Part shown: positions 1-7,433 of the stretch, one piece after another
Layout of the letters: each line of letters opens with the position of its first letter
How positions within the stretch are numbered: the first letter of the stretch is position 1
Source of the DNA: Rhodobiaceae bacterium
GTDB lineage: Bacteria > Pseudomonadota > Alphaproteobacteria > Parvibaculales > Parvibaculaceae
Direction of reading: 5' to 3'
Assembly (NCBI GenBank): GCA_027352645.1
Contig: DAIEIL010000010.1
Location: 1-10,477 of the forward strand
DNA: 10,477 bases
Made by a program: the position numbers and the translations under genes
The notes under the pieces: generated by a model
What the model saw: only the letters and a program-made list of their open reading frames with translations
What the model was told of the DNA's origin: nothing
Databases searched by the model: none

Positions 1-1
1 G

Positions 2-3000
2 AATGACGGCACGGAAATCACCATCCGTCAGGGCGATACGGGAAAGCCCATGGCCGATTGTGGGCCATGGAACGTCGTGCGCCTCATGTTCAGCGCGCCG
101 GTGAAGCTCAAGGAAATCCGCGACCACGTCGCGCTCTCGCCGGAACTCGGCAAGGCGGGGTCGGAGGATGATCCATGGTCCAATGTCGAGCCCGAGCAGA
201 CGGAGGGCTATTACAGCTGGAAGGGGCGGCAGAAGGGCGACGAATATACGGCGCGCTTCCCGATCTATCTCCGGTCCGACCGCGACTATGAGGCGACCCT
301 GAAAAAGGGCGACAAGGCACAGATCGTCGATCTTTTCGGACGGAAGCTCGACGGCGATATCGATATTCGCTGGCACATGGACAATCGGCCGCCGAATTTC
401 GAATTGCCGAACAATATTGCGGTGCTGGAAAAGAACGTCGACAGCGAAGTGCCGCTGTTCGTCAACAATCTGACGAGCCGGGACTTCACCTTTTCGCGGA
501 TGACGGCGCACGGCGTCGAGAATGGGCTTTCCTCGCATGAGGCGCTCGAGCCGATCCGCAACATTCAATATGCGATGCCTTTCGGCGTGCGCGGCATGCT
601 CGATGGAAAGTCCGGCGCGCTGCTGGGGCAGATGACGACGGCGCCGGAATTGCCGAACAGAAAGCCGGGGCTTCTCTTCGCGCAGGTCACGCCCTTCGGG
701 CTTCATGCCAAGGTCGCGCATTACAATACGCTTGTCTGGGTGTCCGATCTTGCGACCGCAGAGCCGGTGCCGGGGGTCAGGGTCGAGCGTTATCGCGATC
801 CGGTGCTCAGCGCGGCTGTCTGCAACAACACGGTGCCCGAAAGCTGGATGGAGCCGGATTTCATCGAGGCCTCCGCCATCAGCGACGAGAACGGTCTCGC
901 CATTCTTCCCGGCGTAGCGCCGCACGCCGGCGTTTATGAGTCCGATTGCGACAAGGCGCTGACGATCCGTGCGGTGAAGGGCGACGACCTCGCGCTGTTG
1001 CCCGTTACATATCAGTTCGAGGCGGATACGTTCCGTGCGTCGGGCGAGCAGATTTGGCCGCAGGCGCAGAGCGAGCAGGAGCACATGCGCGTCTGGGGTA
1101 CGACGGCGCAGGGCGTTTATCGCGCGGGCGACACGATCCAGTACAAGGTCTATGTGCGCGGCCAGTCGAACGAAGGTCTCACCTCCGCGCCGCCTTCCGA
1201 ATATCGCCTGCAACTCGTCGACCCCATGGGAAAGCTCGTTGCCGACATCAAGAAAGTGGCGCTCAACGAGTTCGGCGCGACGGATGGTTCGGTCACGGTG
1301 CCGAAGACAGGTGCGGTCGGCTGGTACAAGATCCGGCTCTTGCAGAAGCAGCGCGGCGACGCGGGCGATCCGCAAAATGCCGAACAAGGCGAGCGCGCTG
1401 ATGCCGAGGGCGCACTGTCGAGCGGATGGTTTGCCTGGATACCCACGCAGGTGCTCGTCAGCGATTTCACGCCCGCGCCGTTCCGCGTCACCGCGAACGT
1501 CAACGGCAAGGTCTTCGGACCGTCGAAAGCCGTCGAGGTGGAGGGAAAGGCGGAGCTTCATTCGGGCGGACCATATACCAACGCCAAGGCGCGCATCACG
1601 GCCAGCTTCACGCCACGGCCCATGTCGTCCGATCATCCCTTGGCGGCAGGGTTCGATTTCTCGCGCAGCGATCTCGAGCATGAAAGCTACGAAAAGATGC
1701 TGGCGCAGATGGAGCAGCCGCTCGACGCGCAAGGCATTGCCAAGGTCAATGTCGCCATTCCGGACCAGGGTAACGACACCTACGGAGATCTGAACTTCGA
1801 GGTCGCGGTGATGGACGATCGAGGCAAGAACGTCGCGAACTCGGTCGCGGCGACTTTTGCGGCGACGGACCGCTTTGTCGGACTGAAGGCGAAGGAGTGG
1901 ATCTATCAGGCTGGAAAGCCGGCTGGTTACAGCTACATTGTCGTGGACCCGGCGGGCGTTCCGGTCAAGGACGCGAAGGTCGAACTCAAGATCGAACTGA
2001 AAAAGGTGACGGCGGCGCGGGTGAAATCCGCGGGCAATGCCTATCAGACGGTTTACAACACGAGCTGGGCCAAGGTTGCGAACTGCGAGGGGACGCCGGA
2101 AGCGGCGCCCGCCGATTGCAGCTTCGTGCCGAAGGATGCGGGCGAGTATCGCATCACGGCGACGGTGAAGGGCACCGGCGGCAAGGCGCATATTGCGACC
2201 AGCGATTTCTGGGTGACGGGGCGCGATGTCGTGCTCTGGGACAGCGAACCCGATACGGCGCTTCAGATCTTCCCTGAAAAGGCGAGCTACAAGGTCGGAG
2301 ATACGGCGCGCTATCTCGTCAAGAATCCCTATCCGAACGCGAAGGCCCTCATCACGATCGAGCGCTACGGCGTGCTCGATCATTTTGTTCAGACGTTCAC
2401 GACATCGACGCCGATCGTCGAATTCCTCGTGAAGGCGAATTACGCGCCGGGATTCTTCGTCTCGGTTGTATTGGTGAGCCCGCGCGTTGACAAGCCGCTG
2501 GAAGCGAACCAGGTCGATCTCGGCAAGCCCGCTTTCCGCATGGGCTATATATCGGTGCCTGTGACCGATCCTTACAATGAGCTTGCGATCACGGCGAAGG
2601 CGGAGCGCGGCGAGTATCGGCCCGGCGAGATGGTGAAGGTCGCGCTTCAGGCCGCGCCGCGCCATGAGGGGAAGAAAGAGCCCATCGAACTGGCGGTCGC
2701 CGTGCTCGATCAGGCGGTCTTCGATCTCATCACGGGCGGCAAGGCCTATTTCGATCCCTATAAGGGCTTCTATCGCCTCGATGGGCTCGACGTGCACAAT
2801 TACAATCTGCTGATGAAACTCGTCGGACGGCAGAAGTTCGAGAAGAAGGGCGCCAATCCCGGCGGCGACGGCGGGGCCGATTTCAAGTTCCGCGACGATT
2901 CAAAATATGTCGCCTACTGGAATCCGAGCCTGCGGACGGATGCGGGCGGCGGGGCGAGTTTCGAGTTTGCCGCGCCGGACAATCTGACCGGATGGCGCAT

Positions 3001-5119
3001 TCTCGCCATCGGTACGACGCCGACCGACAAGGCCGGGCTCGGCGAGGGCGATTTCAAGGTCAACCGCGCGACCGAGATCAGGCCCGTCATGCCGAACCAG
3101 GTGATGGAGGGCGACAGCTTCAACGCCGGCTTCAGCGTGATGAACCGGACGGACAAGAAGCGCCATATCAAGGTCGACATCGAGGCGGCGGGAACGCTCG
3201 ACGCGAAGGCGGTTACAACGCTTACGAAAGAAGTCGATCTCGATCCCTATCAGAGAATAACGGTCTTCATGCCGCTGATGGCAGGCCGGGTCGCCGCAGT
3301 GGCGGGCGTCAATCAGGGTGAGATCGCGTTCAAGGTCGTGGCGGGCGACGCCGTGGACAAGGACGGCTATCTCGCGAAGCTGCCAATCAACAAGCGCGCC
3401 GATCTCGTCACCGCTGCGATCTATGGCACGACGGACGGGGCGGAGGTTTCGACGCCGGTCGTTTTCCCGAAGGAGATGAGACCGGATGCGGGCGCGCTGG
3501 ACGTGGTGCTGAGCCCGACCGTCGTGACCGATGTGGCAGGCGCATTTCGCTTCATTGCCGACTATCCGTTCCTGTGCTGGGAGCAGCGGATCACCAAGGG
3601 CGTGATGGCGGCGAATTTCTCGACGCTCGGGAAATATCTTCCCGCCGACCTCACATGGAAGGGCGCGGCGGATACGCTGAAGGCGATGCTTTCGAGCGCG
3701 GCAGACTTCCAGGCGCCGAATGGCGGCATGGCCTATTGGGTCGCGTCGAACGACCGCGCAGATCCATATCTCTCGGCCTATACGGCGCTCGCCTTCGGAT
3801 GGCTGCATGAGCGGGGCATTGAAGTGGCGGCGCCCGTGGAGGAAAAGCTCCTCGCCTATCTGAAGGAGCTGCTGAGGAAGGACGTTGCGCCCGACTATTA
3901 CACGGCCGACATGACGGCGTCGGTGCGGGCGACGGCGCTGGCGGCGCTGGCGCAACGCGGGCAGGTGACGTTGCGCGATATCGAGCGGCTTCGGCCCCGC
4001 TACAAAACCATGGGTCTTTTTGGCGATGCGATGCTGATGCAGGCGGCGCTTTCGTTGCAAGACACGAGCAGCGAGAAGCTTGCCGACGAGTTGGCCGACA
4101 TCATCATGGCTCGCTCGAACCAGACCTCGGGCAAGTTTCTTTTCAGCGAGGCGCAGGGCGAAGGCTATGGCCGCATGCTGGCAACGCCGCTTCGCGACAA
4201 TTGCGCGATCCTTTCGAGCCTCGTCGCATATGGACGAAGCCCGGCACAGAAGGCGCGCATGGAGGAGGTCACGTTCAAGCTCGTCCGCGCGATTTCGCAG
4301 AGCCAGCGCAAGGCGGGCTATTGGGGCAATACGCAGGAGAACATGTTCTGCGCCAATGCGCTTGCCGATTATGCGGCGGCCTATGAGAGCGCCACGCCCG
4401 ATCTTCATGTGACGGCAAAGCTGGGAGCGGAAGTGCTAGGCTCGGCGGAACTCAAGGGTGTGCAGGCAAAGCCGGTGACGCTGACGCGGCCGATCTCGGC
4501 CAGCGATCCGGGAACGAGCGCCAAGGTGGAGATCGCGCGCGAGGGTGCGGGCAGGCTTTACTACACGACGCGTCTCTCCTATGCGCCGACGGATATGAGT
4601 GCCACGCCGGTCAATAGCGGCATCGAGGTTCGGCGCGAATACAGCGTCGAGCGCAATGGCAAGTGGGTGTTGCTTGGCGACAAGGCCGAGGTGACGCGAG
4701 GCGAGATCGTGCGTGTCGATCTCTATGTTTCCCTCCCGGCACCACGGGCCTTCGTCATCGTCAACGATCCGGTGCCGGGCGGCCTTGAACCAGTGAATCG
4801 CGATCTTGCAACGGCTTCCGCCGTCGATGCGGGCAAGGCCGATTATGTGGCACCGGAAGGAAGCTGGTGGAGTCACGCCAGGGACTGGACCGAATATGAG
4901 GCGGGCTTCTGGAGCTTCTATCACCGGGAACTGCGTTTCGACAGCGCGCGCTTCTATTCGGACTATCTCGACGCAGGCAATTATCACCTGACCTATATGG
5001 CGCAGGCGATTGCCACCGGCGAGTTTCAGCGGCGCGCGACGAAGGCCGAGGAGATGTATGACCCGGATGTCTTCGGATTGGGAACGCCGGGAAGCCTGAC
5101 GGTGAAAGAGAAACCATAA
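2..5119 (+). CDS. Bacterial alpha-2-macroglobulin family protein (YfhM-like), 5' partial
   Basis: Large periplasmic protease-trapping protein of the bacterial alpha-2-macroglobulin family. The frame is open from base 2 with no stop, so the ATG at 50 is internal and the true start, with the export signal (a lipoprotein signal in E. coli YfhM), lies upstream. Residue numbers here count that ATG as 1. Macroglobulin beta-sandwich domains fill the first half, with an A2M_N-like segment near 347-435. A bait-region-type domain spans about 735-900, and a short Gly/Lys/Asp-rich stretch near 925-950 precedes the conserved A2M segment starting at Tyr953. The thioester motif Cys1176-Trp-Glu-Gln1179 is intact at 3575-3586 and opens an alpha-helical thioester domain (about 1160-1452). 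CUB/MG-like domains and the typical bacterial C-terminus with AEEMYDPDVFG follow. Visible length is 1705 residues, already a little more than E. coli YfhM as I recall it. By family knowledge the thioester covalently captures proteases once the bait is cut. The gene abuts pbpC. Family assignment is firm; the in vivo target is inferred. Confidence 0.95.
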   Translation, partial: NDGTEITIRQGDTGKPMADCGPWNVVRLMFSAPVKLKEIRDHVALSPELGKAGSEDDPWSNVEPEQTEGYYSWKGRQKGDEYTARFPIYLRSDRDYEATLKKGDKAQIVDLFGRKLDGDIDIRWHMDNRPPNFELPNNIAVLEKNVDSEVPLFVNNLTSRDFTFSRMTAHGVENGLSSHEALEPIRNIQYAMPFGVRGMLDGKSGALLGQMTTAPELPNRKPGLLFAQVTPFGLHAKVAHYNTLVWVSDLATAEPVPGVRVERYRDPVLSAAVCNNTVPESWMEPDFIEASAISDENGLAILPGVAPHAGVYESDCDKALTIRAVKGDDLALLPVTYQFEADTFRASGEQIWPQAQSEQEHMRVWGTTAQGVYRAGDTIQYKVYVRGQSNEGLTSAPPSEYRLQLVDPMGKLVADIKKVALNEFGATDGSVTVPKTGAVGWYKIRLLQKQRGDAGDPQNAEQGERADAEGALSSGWFAWIPTQVLVSDFTPAPFRVTANVNGKVFGPSKAVEVEGKAELHSGGPYTNAKARITASFTPRPMSSDHPLAAGFDFSRSDLEHESYEKMLAQMEQPLDAQGIAKVNVAIPDQGNDTYGDLNFEVAVMDDRGKNVANSVAATFAATDRFVGLKAKEWIYQAGKPAGYSYIVVDPAGVPVKDAKVELKIELKKVTAARVKSAGNAYQTVYNTSWAKVANCEGTPEAAPADCSFVPKDAGEYRITATVKGTGGKAHIATSDFWVTGRDVVLWDSEPDTALQIFPEKASYKVGDTARYLVKNPYPNAKALITIERYGVLDHFVQTFTTSTPIVEFLVKANYAPGFFVSVVLVSPRVDKPLEANQVDLGKPAFRMGYISVPVTDPYNELAITAKAERGEYRPGEMVKVALQAAPRHEGKKEPIELAVAVLDQAVFDLITGGKAYFDPYKGFYRLDGLDVHNYNLLMKLVGRQKFEKKGANPGGDGGADFKFRDDSKYVAYWNPSLRTDAGGGASFEFAAPDNLTGWRILAIGTTPTDKAGLGEGDFKVNRATEIRPVMPNQVMEGDSFNAGFSVMNRTDKKRHIKVDIEAAGTLDAKAVTTLTKEVDLDPYQRITVFMPLMAGRVAAVAGVNQGEIAFKVVAGDAVDKDGYLAKLPINKRADLVTAAIYGTTDGAEVSTPVVFPKEMRPDAGALDVVLSPTVVTDVAGAFRFIADYPFLCWEQRITKGVMAANFSTLGKYLPADLTWKGAADTLKAMLSSAADFQAPNGGMAYWVASNDRADPYLSAYTALAFGWLHERGIEVAAPVEEKLLAYLKELLRKDVAPDYYTADMTASVRATALAALAQRGQVTLRDIERLRPRYKTMGLFGDAMLMQAALSLQDTSSEKLADELADIIMARSNQTSGKFLFSEAQGEGYGRMLATPLRDNCAILSSLVAYGRSPAQKARMEEVTFKLVRAISQSQRKAGYWGNTQENMFCANALADYAAAYESATPDLHVTAKLGAEVLGSAELKGVQAKPVTLTRPISASDPGTSAKVEIAREGAGRLYYTTRLSYAPTDMSATPVNSGIEVRREYSVERNGKWVLLGDKAEVTRGEIVRVDLYVSLPAPRAFVIVNDPVPGGLEPVNRDLATASAVDAGKADYVAPEGSWWSHARDWTEYEAGFWSFYHRELRFDSARFYSDYLDAGNYHLTYMAQAIATGEFQRRATKAEEMYDPDVFGLGTPGSLTVKEKP
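3575..3586 (+). other. Thioester motif CWEQ of the alpha-2-macroglobulin
   Basis: These four codons read Cys-Trp-Glu-Gln (residues 1176-1179 from the ATG at 50), preceded by Tyr-Pro-Phe-Leu. In this family the Cys thiol and Gln side chain form an internal thioester that reacts with the attacking protease. Both reactive residues are present, so this copy should be able to form the thioester, unlike family members that have lost the cysteine. The second position is Trp, where E. coli YfhM has Leu. Confidence 0.9.
5104..5110 (+). promoter_or_regulatory. Weak Shine-Dalgarno for pbpC, within the macroglobulin 3' end
   Basis: A purine-rich GAAAGAG lies nine bases before the ATG at 5120, inside the last codons of the upstream gene. 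The match to the anti-Shine-Dalgarno sequence is only moderate. Because stop and start abut as TAAATG, ribosomes finishing the macroglobulin probably help to start pbpC by translational coupling. No promoter is visible at this junction. Confidence 0.4.
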
Positions 5120-7339
5120 ATGAGCTGGCTGTGCTGGAGCTGGTCCCGTCTCGACCGGACGCCGATGCGTCCGAACGAATGGGGCTGGCCGCGCTGGATG
5201 GCAGTGGGTGCGGGTGTTTTTACGCTCTGGCTTGGCGTTGCGACATGGGCGGGGCTTGCGGAAGAGGCGAAGCTCGACCTCAGGCCGAAAGCGACAAGCC
5301 ACATTCTGCTCGACCGGCAAGGGCATCCGCTTGCCGAGGAGGTGGGCGCGTGGAACATCCAGAACCAGGTGCCGCTCTATCGCGTGCCGCAACGGCTGAA
5401 GGATGCTGTTCTGCTCGCCGAGGATCGACGCTTTTTCGCGCATCGCGGCGTCGACTGGATCGCGCGGGCGCATGGGTTCTGGCAGAGCGTAATGGCGCGA
5501 CGCAATGTGCGCGGCGCGAGCACGATCACCGAGCAGGTGGTGCGCATGCTCAATCCGCGCCCGCGTTCGCTCTGGTCGAAATGGCTCGAAGGCTTCGACG
5601 CGCGGCGTCTGGAGACGCGATACACCAAATCCGACATTCTCGAATTCTATCTCAATCAGGTCCCCTATGCGTCGAACCGGCGCGGCGTTGCGGAGGCAGC
5701 GCGGTTTTATTTCGACCGCGATCTCGACACGCTGGATACGCGCGAGATGCTTGCGCTGGCGATCCTGCCGCGCGCGCCTTCGGGCCTCAATCCCTATCGC
5801 GGCGGCGTGAAGGTTCTGGACCGGCGCAGCGCAAGGCTTGCGACCGCGATGCGGCATGCGGGCATGTTGCCGGCGGCGGAGTGGCAAAGCGTCATCGAGG
5901 CGCCGCTCGATCTGCAGCCGCCGCCGAGGCGCGCGGCCATCGGCCATTTTCGCAATTATGTCGAGCGCCAGATCGCGGATGCAAGGAACGGCAACACGCC
6001 GCTCAGAATTGCGACGACGCTCGACAGCGGCCTTGTCGATTTCGCGCAAGACCTTCTCGACGAGCGGTTGGCGAGCCTTGCGCCGAGACAGGTTCACAAT
6101 GGCGCGCTTCTGGTGGTTGACCGGCGGAGCGGCGAGATCCGCGCCTGGGTGGTGGCGGGCGCCGATGACAGCGCGGGCATACCGGGCCGTTTTCTCGATG
6201 CGGTGCTGATCCCGCGCCAGCCGGGCTCGGCGTTGAAGCCGTTTCTTTACGCCGCGGCATTCGACGCCGGCTGGTCGCCCGCAGAGCGCATCGAGGATGC
6301 GCCCTATTCGGAAGCCGTGGGGACGGGGCTTCACCGCTTCAACAATTACAGCAGGCAGTTTTACGGCGAGGTGAGCGCACGGCAGGCGCTTGGCAATTCG
6401 CTGAATATTCCGGCGATCCACGCGGTCAATTTTGTCGGGCCGGATCGCTATCTGGATCTGCTGCACCAACTCGGGTTCGAGAGTCTGACAAAGAGCGCTG
6501 GGTTCTATGGCGATGGGCTGGCGTTGGGGAATGGCGAGGTGTCGCTGCTTGAACTGGTGCGCGGGTTCACGGCGCTGGCCAATGGCGGCACGGTCATGCC
6601 GCTTCGCGCCGTGGCCGATGGAAAGGCGCGCGCGGTTCCGGGGGCGCGGGTTTTCAGCCGTAACGCGGCGCTACTTGTCGGCAATGTGCTTTCGGACCCC
6701 TGGGCGCGGGTGATGGAGTTCGGGCGCTATTCGACGCTCAGCCTGCCGGTGCAGACGGCGGTGAAGACCGGTACCTCGTCCGACTACAGGGATGCGTGGT
6801 CGGTCGGGTTCGACAGCCGCTATGTGGTGGGCATATGGATGGGCAATCTCGACCGGACGCCGACGGACGGGATCACCGGCTCGACCGGCCCTGCGCTCGT
6901 GCTGCGCGGGGTCTTCGCCTATCTCAACCGCGACCAGAACACGAAGAGGCTGCCGCTGCCCGACGATCTGGCGCTGACCGACAGTTGCGCGTTCGGACAA
7001 AGCGGTTGCGAGCAGATCTACGACTACAGGACGGCCGCGACCACGCGCGCACCCGCCGCGACGCAGGCGGTGGGACCATCGATCCTTTCGCCGACGCCGA
7101 ACCTGCGCCTTGCCTATGATCCGCGCCTGCCCGCGGACCGGCAGATGTTTCGCTTCGCTCTGGGCGATGTCGGGCCGGAGGCCCATGTGACATGGATGCT
7201 CAATGGCGCGCCCGTGGCGGAAACGCGGGGGGCGGAGTTCATGTGGCCGGTGGCACGGGGTGTCTATGCGGTCGAGGCGCGCGTGGAGGACGAGGACGGT
7301 GCGCGCGAACTGGGGCCTGTCGCATTCTCGGTGCGCTAA
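5120..7339 (+). CDS. pbpC: Penicillin-binding protein 1C (bifunctional GT51 glycosyltransferase / transpeptidase)
   Basis: Inner-membrane-anchored enzyme that polymerises lipid II into glycan strands and carries a penicillin-binding transpeptidase domain; it acts in the periplasm. The 739-residue length fits PBP1C (about 770 in E. coli). A short cytoplasmic tail is followed by one membrane segment at about 26-46. The GT51 domain shows EDRRFFAHRGVD with catalytic Glu101, RGASTITEQ at 131-139, and ILEFYLNQ at 173-180 with a second conserved Glu175. The transpeptidase has SxxK (Ser370-Ala-Leu-Lys373), SxN (Ser427-Leu-Asn429) and KTGT (549-552), so both activities look intact. A Cys pair (623, 630) sits in the linker before a C-terminal beta domain of BiPBP_C type (about 655-739), which is characteristic of PBP1C. 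The ATG at 5120 directly follows the macroglobulin stop. Met16 (ATG at 5165) is an alternative start, but the first ATG fits the tight coupling better. E. coli PBP1C is non-essential; a wall-repair role is inferred from the gene pair. Confidence 0.95.
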   Translation: MSWLCWSWSRLDRTPMRPNEWGWPRWMAVGAGVFTLWLGVATWAGLAEEAKLDLRPKATSHILLDRQGHPLAEEVGAWNIQNQVPLYRVPQRLKDAVLLAEDRRFFAHRGVDWIARAHGFWQSVMARRNVRGASTITEQVVRMLNPRPRSLWSKWLEGFDARRLETRYTKSDILEFYLNQVPYASNRRGVAEAARFYFDRDLDTLDTREMLALAILPRAPSGLNPYRGGVKVLDRRSARLATAMRHAGMLPAAEWQSVIEAPLDLQPPPRRAAIGHFRNYVERQIADARNGNTPLRIATTLDSGLVDFAQDLLDERLASLAPRQVHNGALLVVDRRSGEIRAWVVAGADDSAGIPGRFLDAVLIPRQPGSALKPFLYAAAFDAGWSPAERIEDAPYSEAVGTGLHRFNNYSRQFYGEVSARQALGNSLNIPAIHAVNFVGPDRYLDLLHQLGFESLTKSAGFYGDGLALGNGEVSLLELVRGFTALANGGTVMPLRAVADGKARAVPGARVFSRNAALLVGNVLSDPWARVMEFGRYSTLSLPVQTAVKTGTSSDYRDAWSVGFDSRYVVGIWMGNLDRTPTDGITGSTGPALVLRGVFAYLNRDQNTKRLPLPDDLALTDSCAFGQSGCEQIYDYRTAATTRAPAATQAVGPSILSPTPNLRLAYDPRLPADRQMFRFALGDVGPEAHVTWMLNGAPVAETRGAEFMWPVARGVYAVEARVEDEDGARELGPVAFSVR

Positions 7340-7370
7340 AGCCACGCATCGCGGAAAATTCTGGGCGCCA

Positions 7371-7384
7371 CCTTGACGGCAAGG
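7371..7384 (+). promoter_or_regulatory. Inverted repeat overlapping the -35 element (possible operator half)
   Basis: CCTTG (7371-7375) and CAAGG (7380-7384) are perfect inverted arms separated by four bases, and they cover the -35 hexamer. Five-base arms are short and can arise by chance. The claim rests on their place in the promoter next to two more inverted repeats. Confidence 0.3.
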
Positions 7385-7400
7385 GGGTGACACCCATATT
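7373..7400 (+). promoter_or_regulatory. Candidate sigma-70-type promoter for the marR-efflux operon
   Basis: A good -35 hexamer TTGACG (7373-7378, five of six to consensus) is followed after 16 bases by CATATT (7395-7400, four of six). TATTAG at 7397-7402 with an 18-base spacer is an alternative -10. Transcription would then start near 7407, giving a leader of about 27 bases before the marR ATG. The position is right for an operon promoter, but it is a prediction from sequence only. Confidence 0.5.
7385..7395 (+). promoter_or_regulatory. Perfect palindrome GGGTG-A-CACCC in the promoter spacer (candidate MarR operator)
   Basis: Five-base perfect arms around a single central base sit between the -35 and -10 hexamers. 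A dimeric winged-helix repressor bound here would block RNA polymerase. MarR-family proteins usually autoregulate through such two-fold symmetric sites at their own promoter, although typical sites are longer (about 16-20 bases). Assignment to this particular MarR protein is inference. Confidence 0.4.
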
Positions 7401-7402
7401 AG

Positions 7403-7414
7403 CTGCCCAGGCAG
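7403..7414 (+). promoter_or_regulatory. Inverted repeat CTGCC-CA-GGCAG just after the -10 (candidate operator)
   Basis: Perfect five-base arms with a two-base centre lie over the predicted transcription start. The right arm AGGCAG (7409-7414) recurs as a direct repeat at 7424-7429, immediately before the marR start codon. It could be a second repressor site or part of a leader hairpin; the sequence does not decide. Confidence 0.35.
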
Positions 7415-7422
7415 TCATTGCT

Positions 7423-7426
7423 GAGG
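7423..7426 (+). promoter_or_regulatory. Shine-Dalgarno GAGG for the marR gene
   Basis: GAGG lies seven bases before the ATG at 7434, good spacing for a ribosome-binding site. It supports this ATG as the start of the MarR-family gene. Confidence 0.6.
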
Positions 7427-7433
7427 CAGATAT

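Larger units (their letters stand above)
7340..7433 (+). other. Intergenic region between pbpC and marR
   Basis: This 94-base gap is the longest non-coding stretch in the window. It holds the candidate promoter, three short inverted repeats and the marR ribosome-binding site described separately. I see no intrinsic terminator (no strong GC hairpin followed by a T run) after pbpC, so some readthrough from the upstream operon is possible. Confidence 0.7.

Noticed and set aside
50..52. ATG at 50 as the true start of the macroglobulin gene
   Set aside because: The frame is open to the left edge. The 16 codons before this ATG read as ordinary protein sequence, there is no good ribosome-binding site, and no signal peptide follows.
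357..366. Ten-base palindrome ATATCGATAT
   Set aside because: It lies inside the coding frame, encodes an Asp-Ile repeat, and has no promoter context; best explained by codon choice.
1035..1793. A 252-codon + strand frame inside the macroglobulin gene
   Set aside because: Extremely Arg/Ser-rich out-of-frame translation of the main gene, with no family resemblance.
2900..4408. A 502-codon open frame on the minus strand inside the macroglobulin gene
   Set aside because: Same Arg/His-rich shadow composition, and it lies entirely opposite conserved macroglobulin domains including the thioester site.
4436..6469. A 677-codon open frame on the minus strand across the macroglobulin-pbpC junction
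   Set aside because: Its translation is rich in Arg, His, Pro and Ala without recognisable motifs. It lies opposite two genes with complete family signatures, and long antisense frames are common in GC-rich coding DNA.
7340..7370. Possible intrinsic terminator after pbpC
   Set aside because: No stable hairpin followed by a run of T is present; only very short self-complementary words such as GGCGCC are seen.
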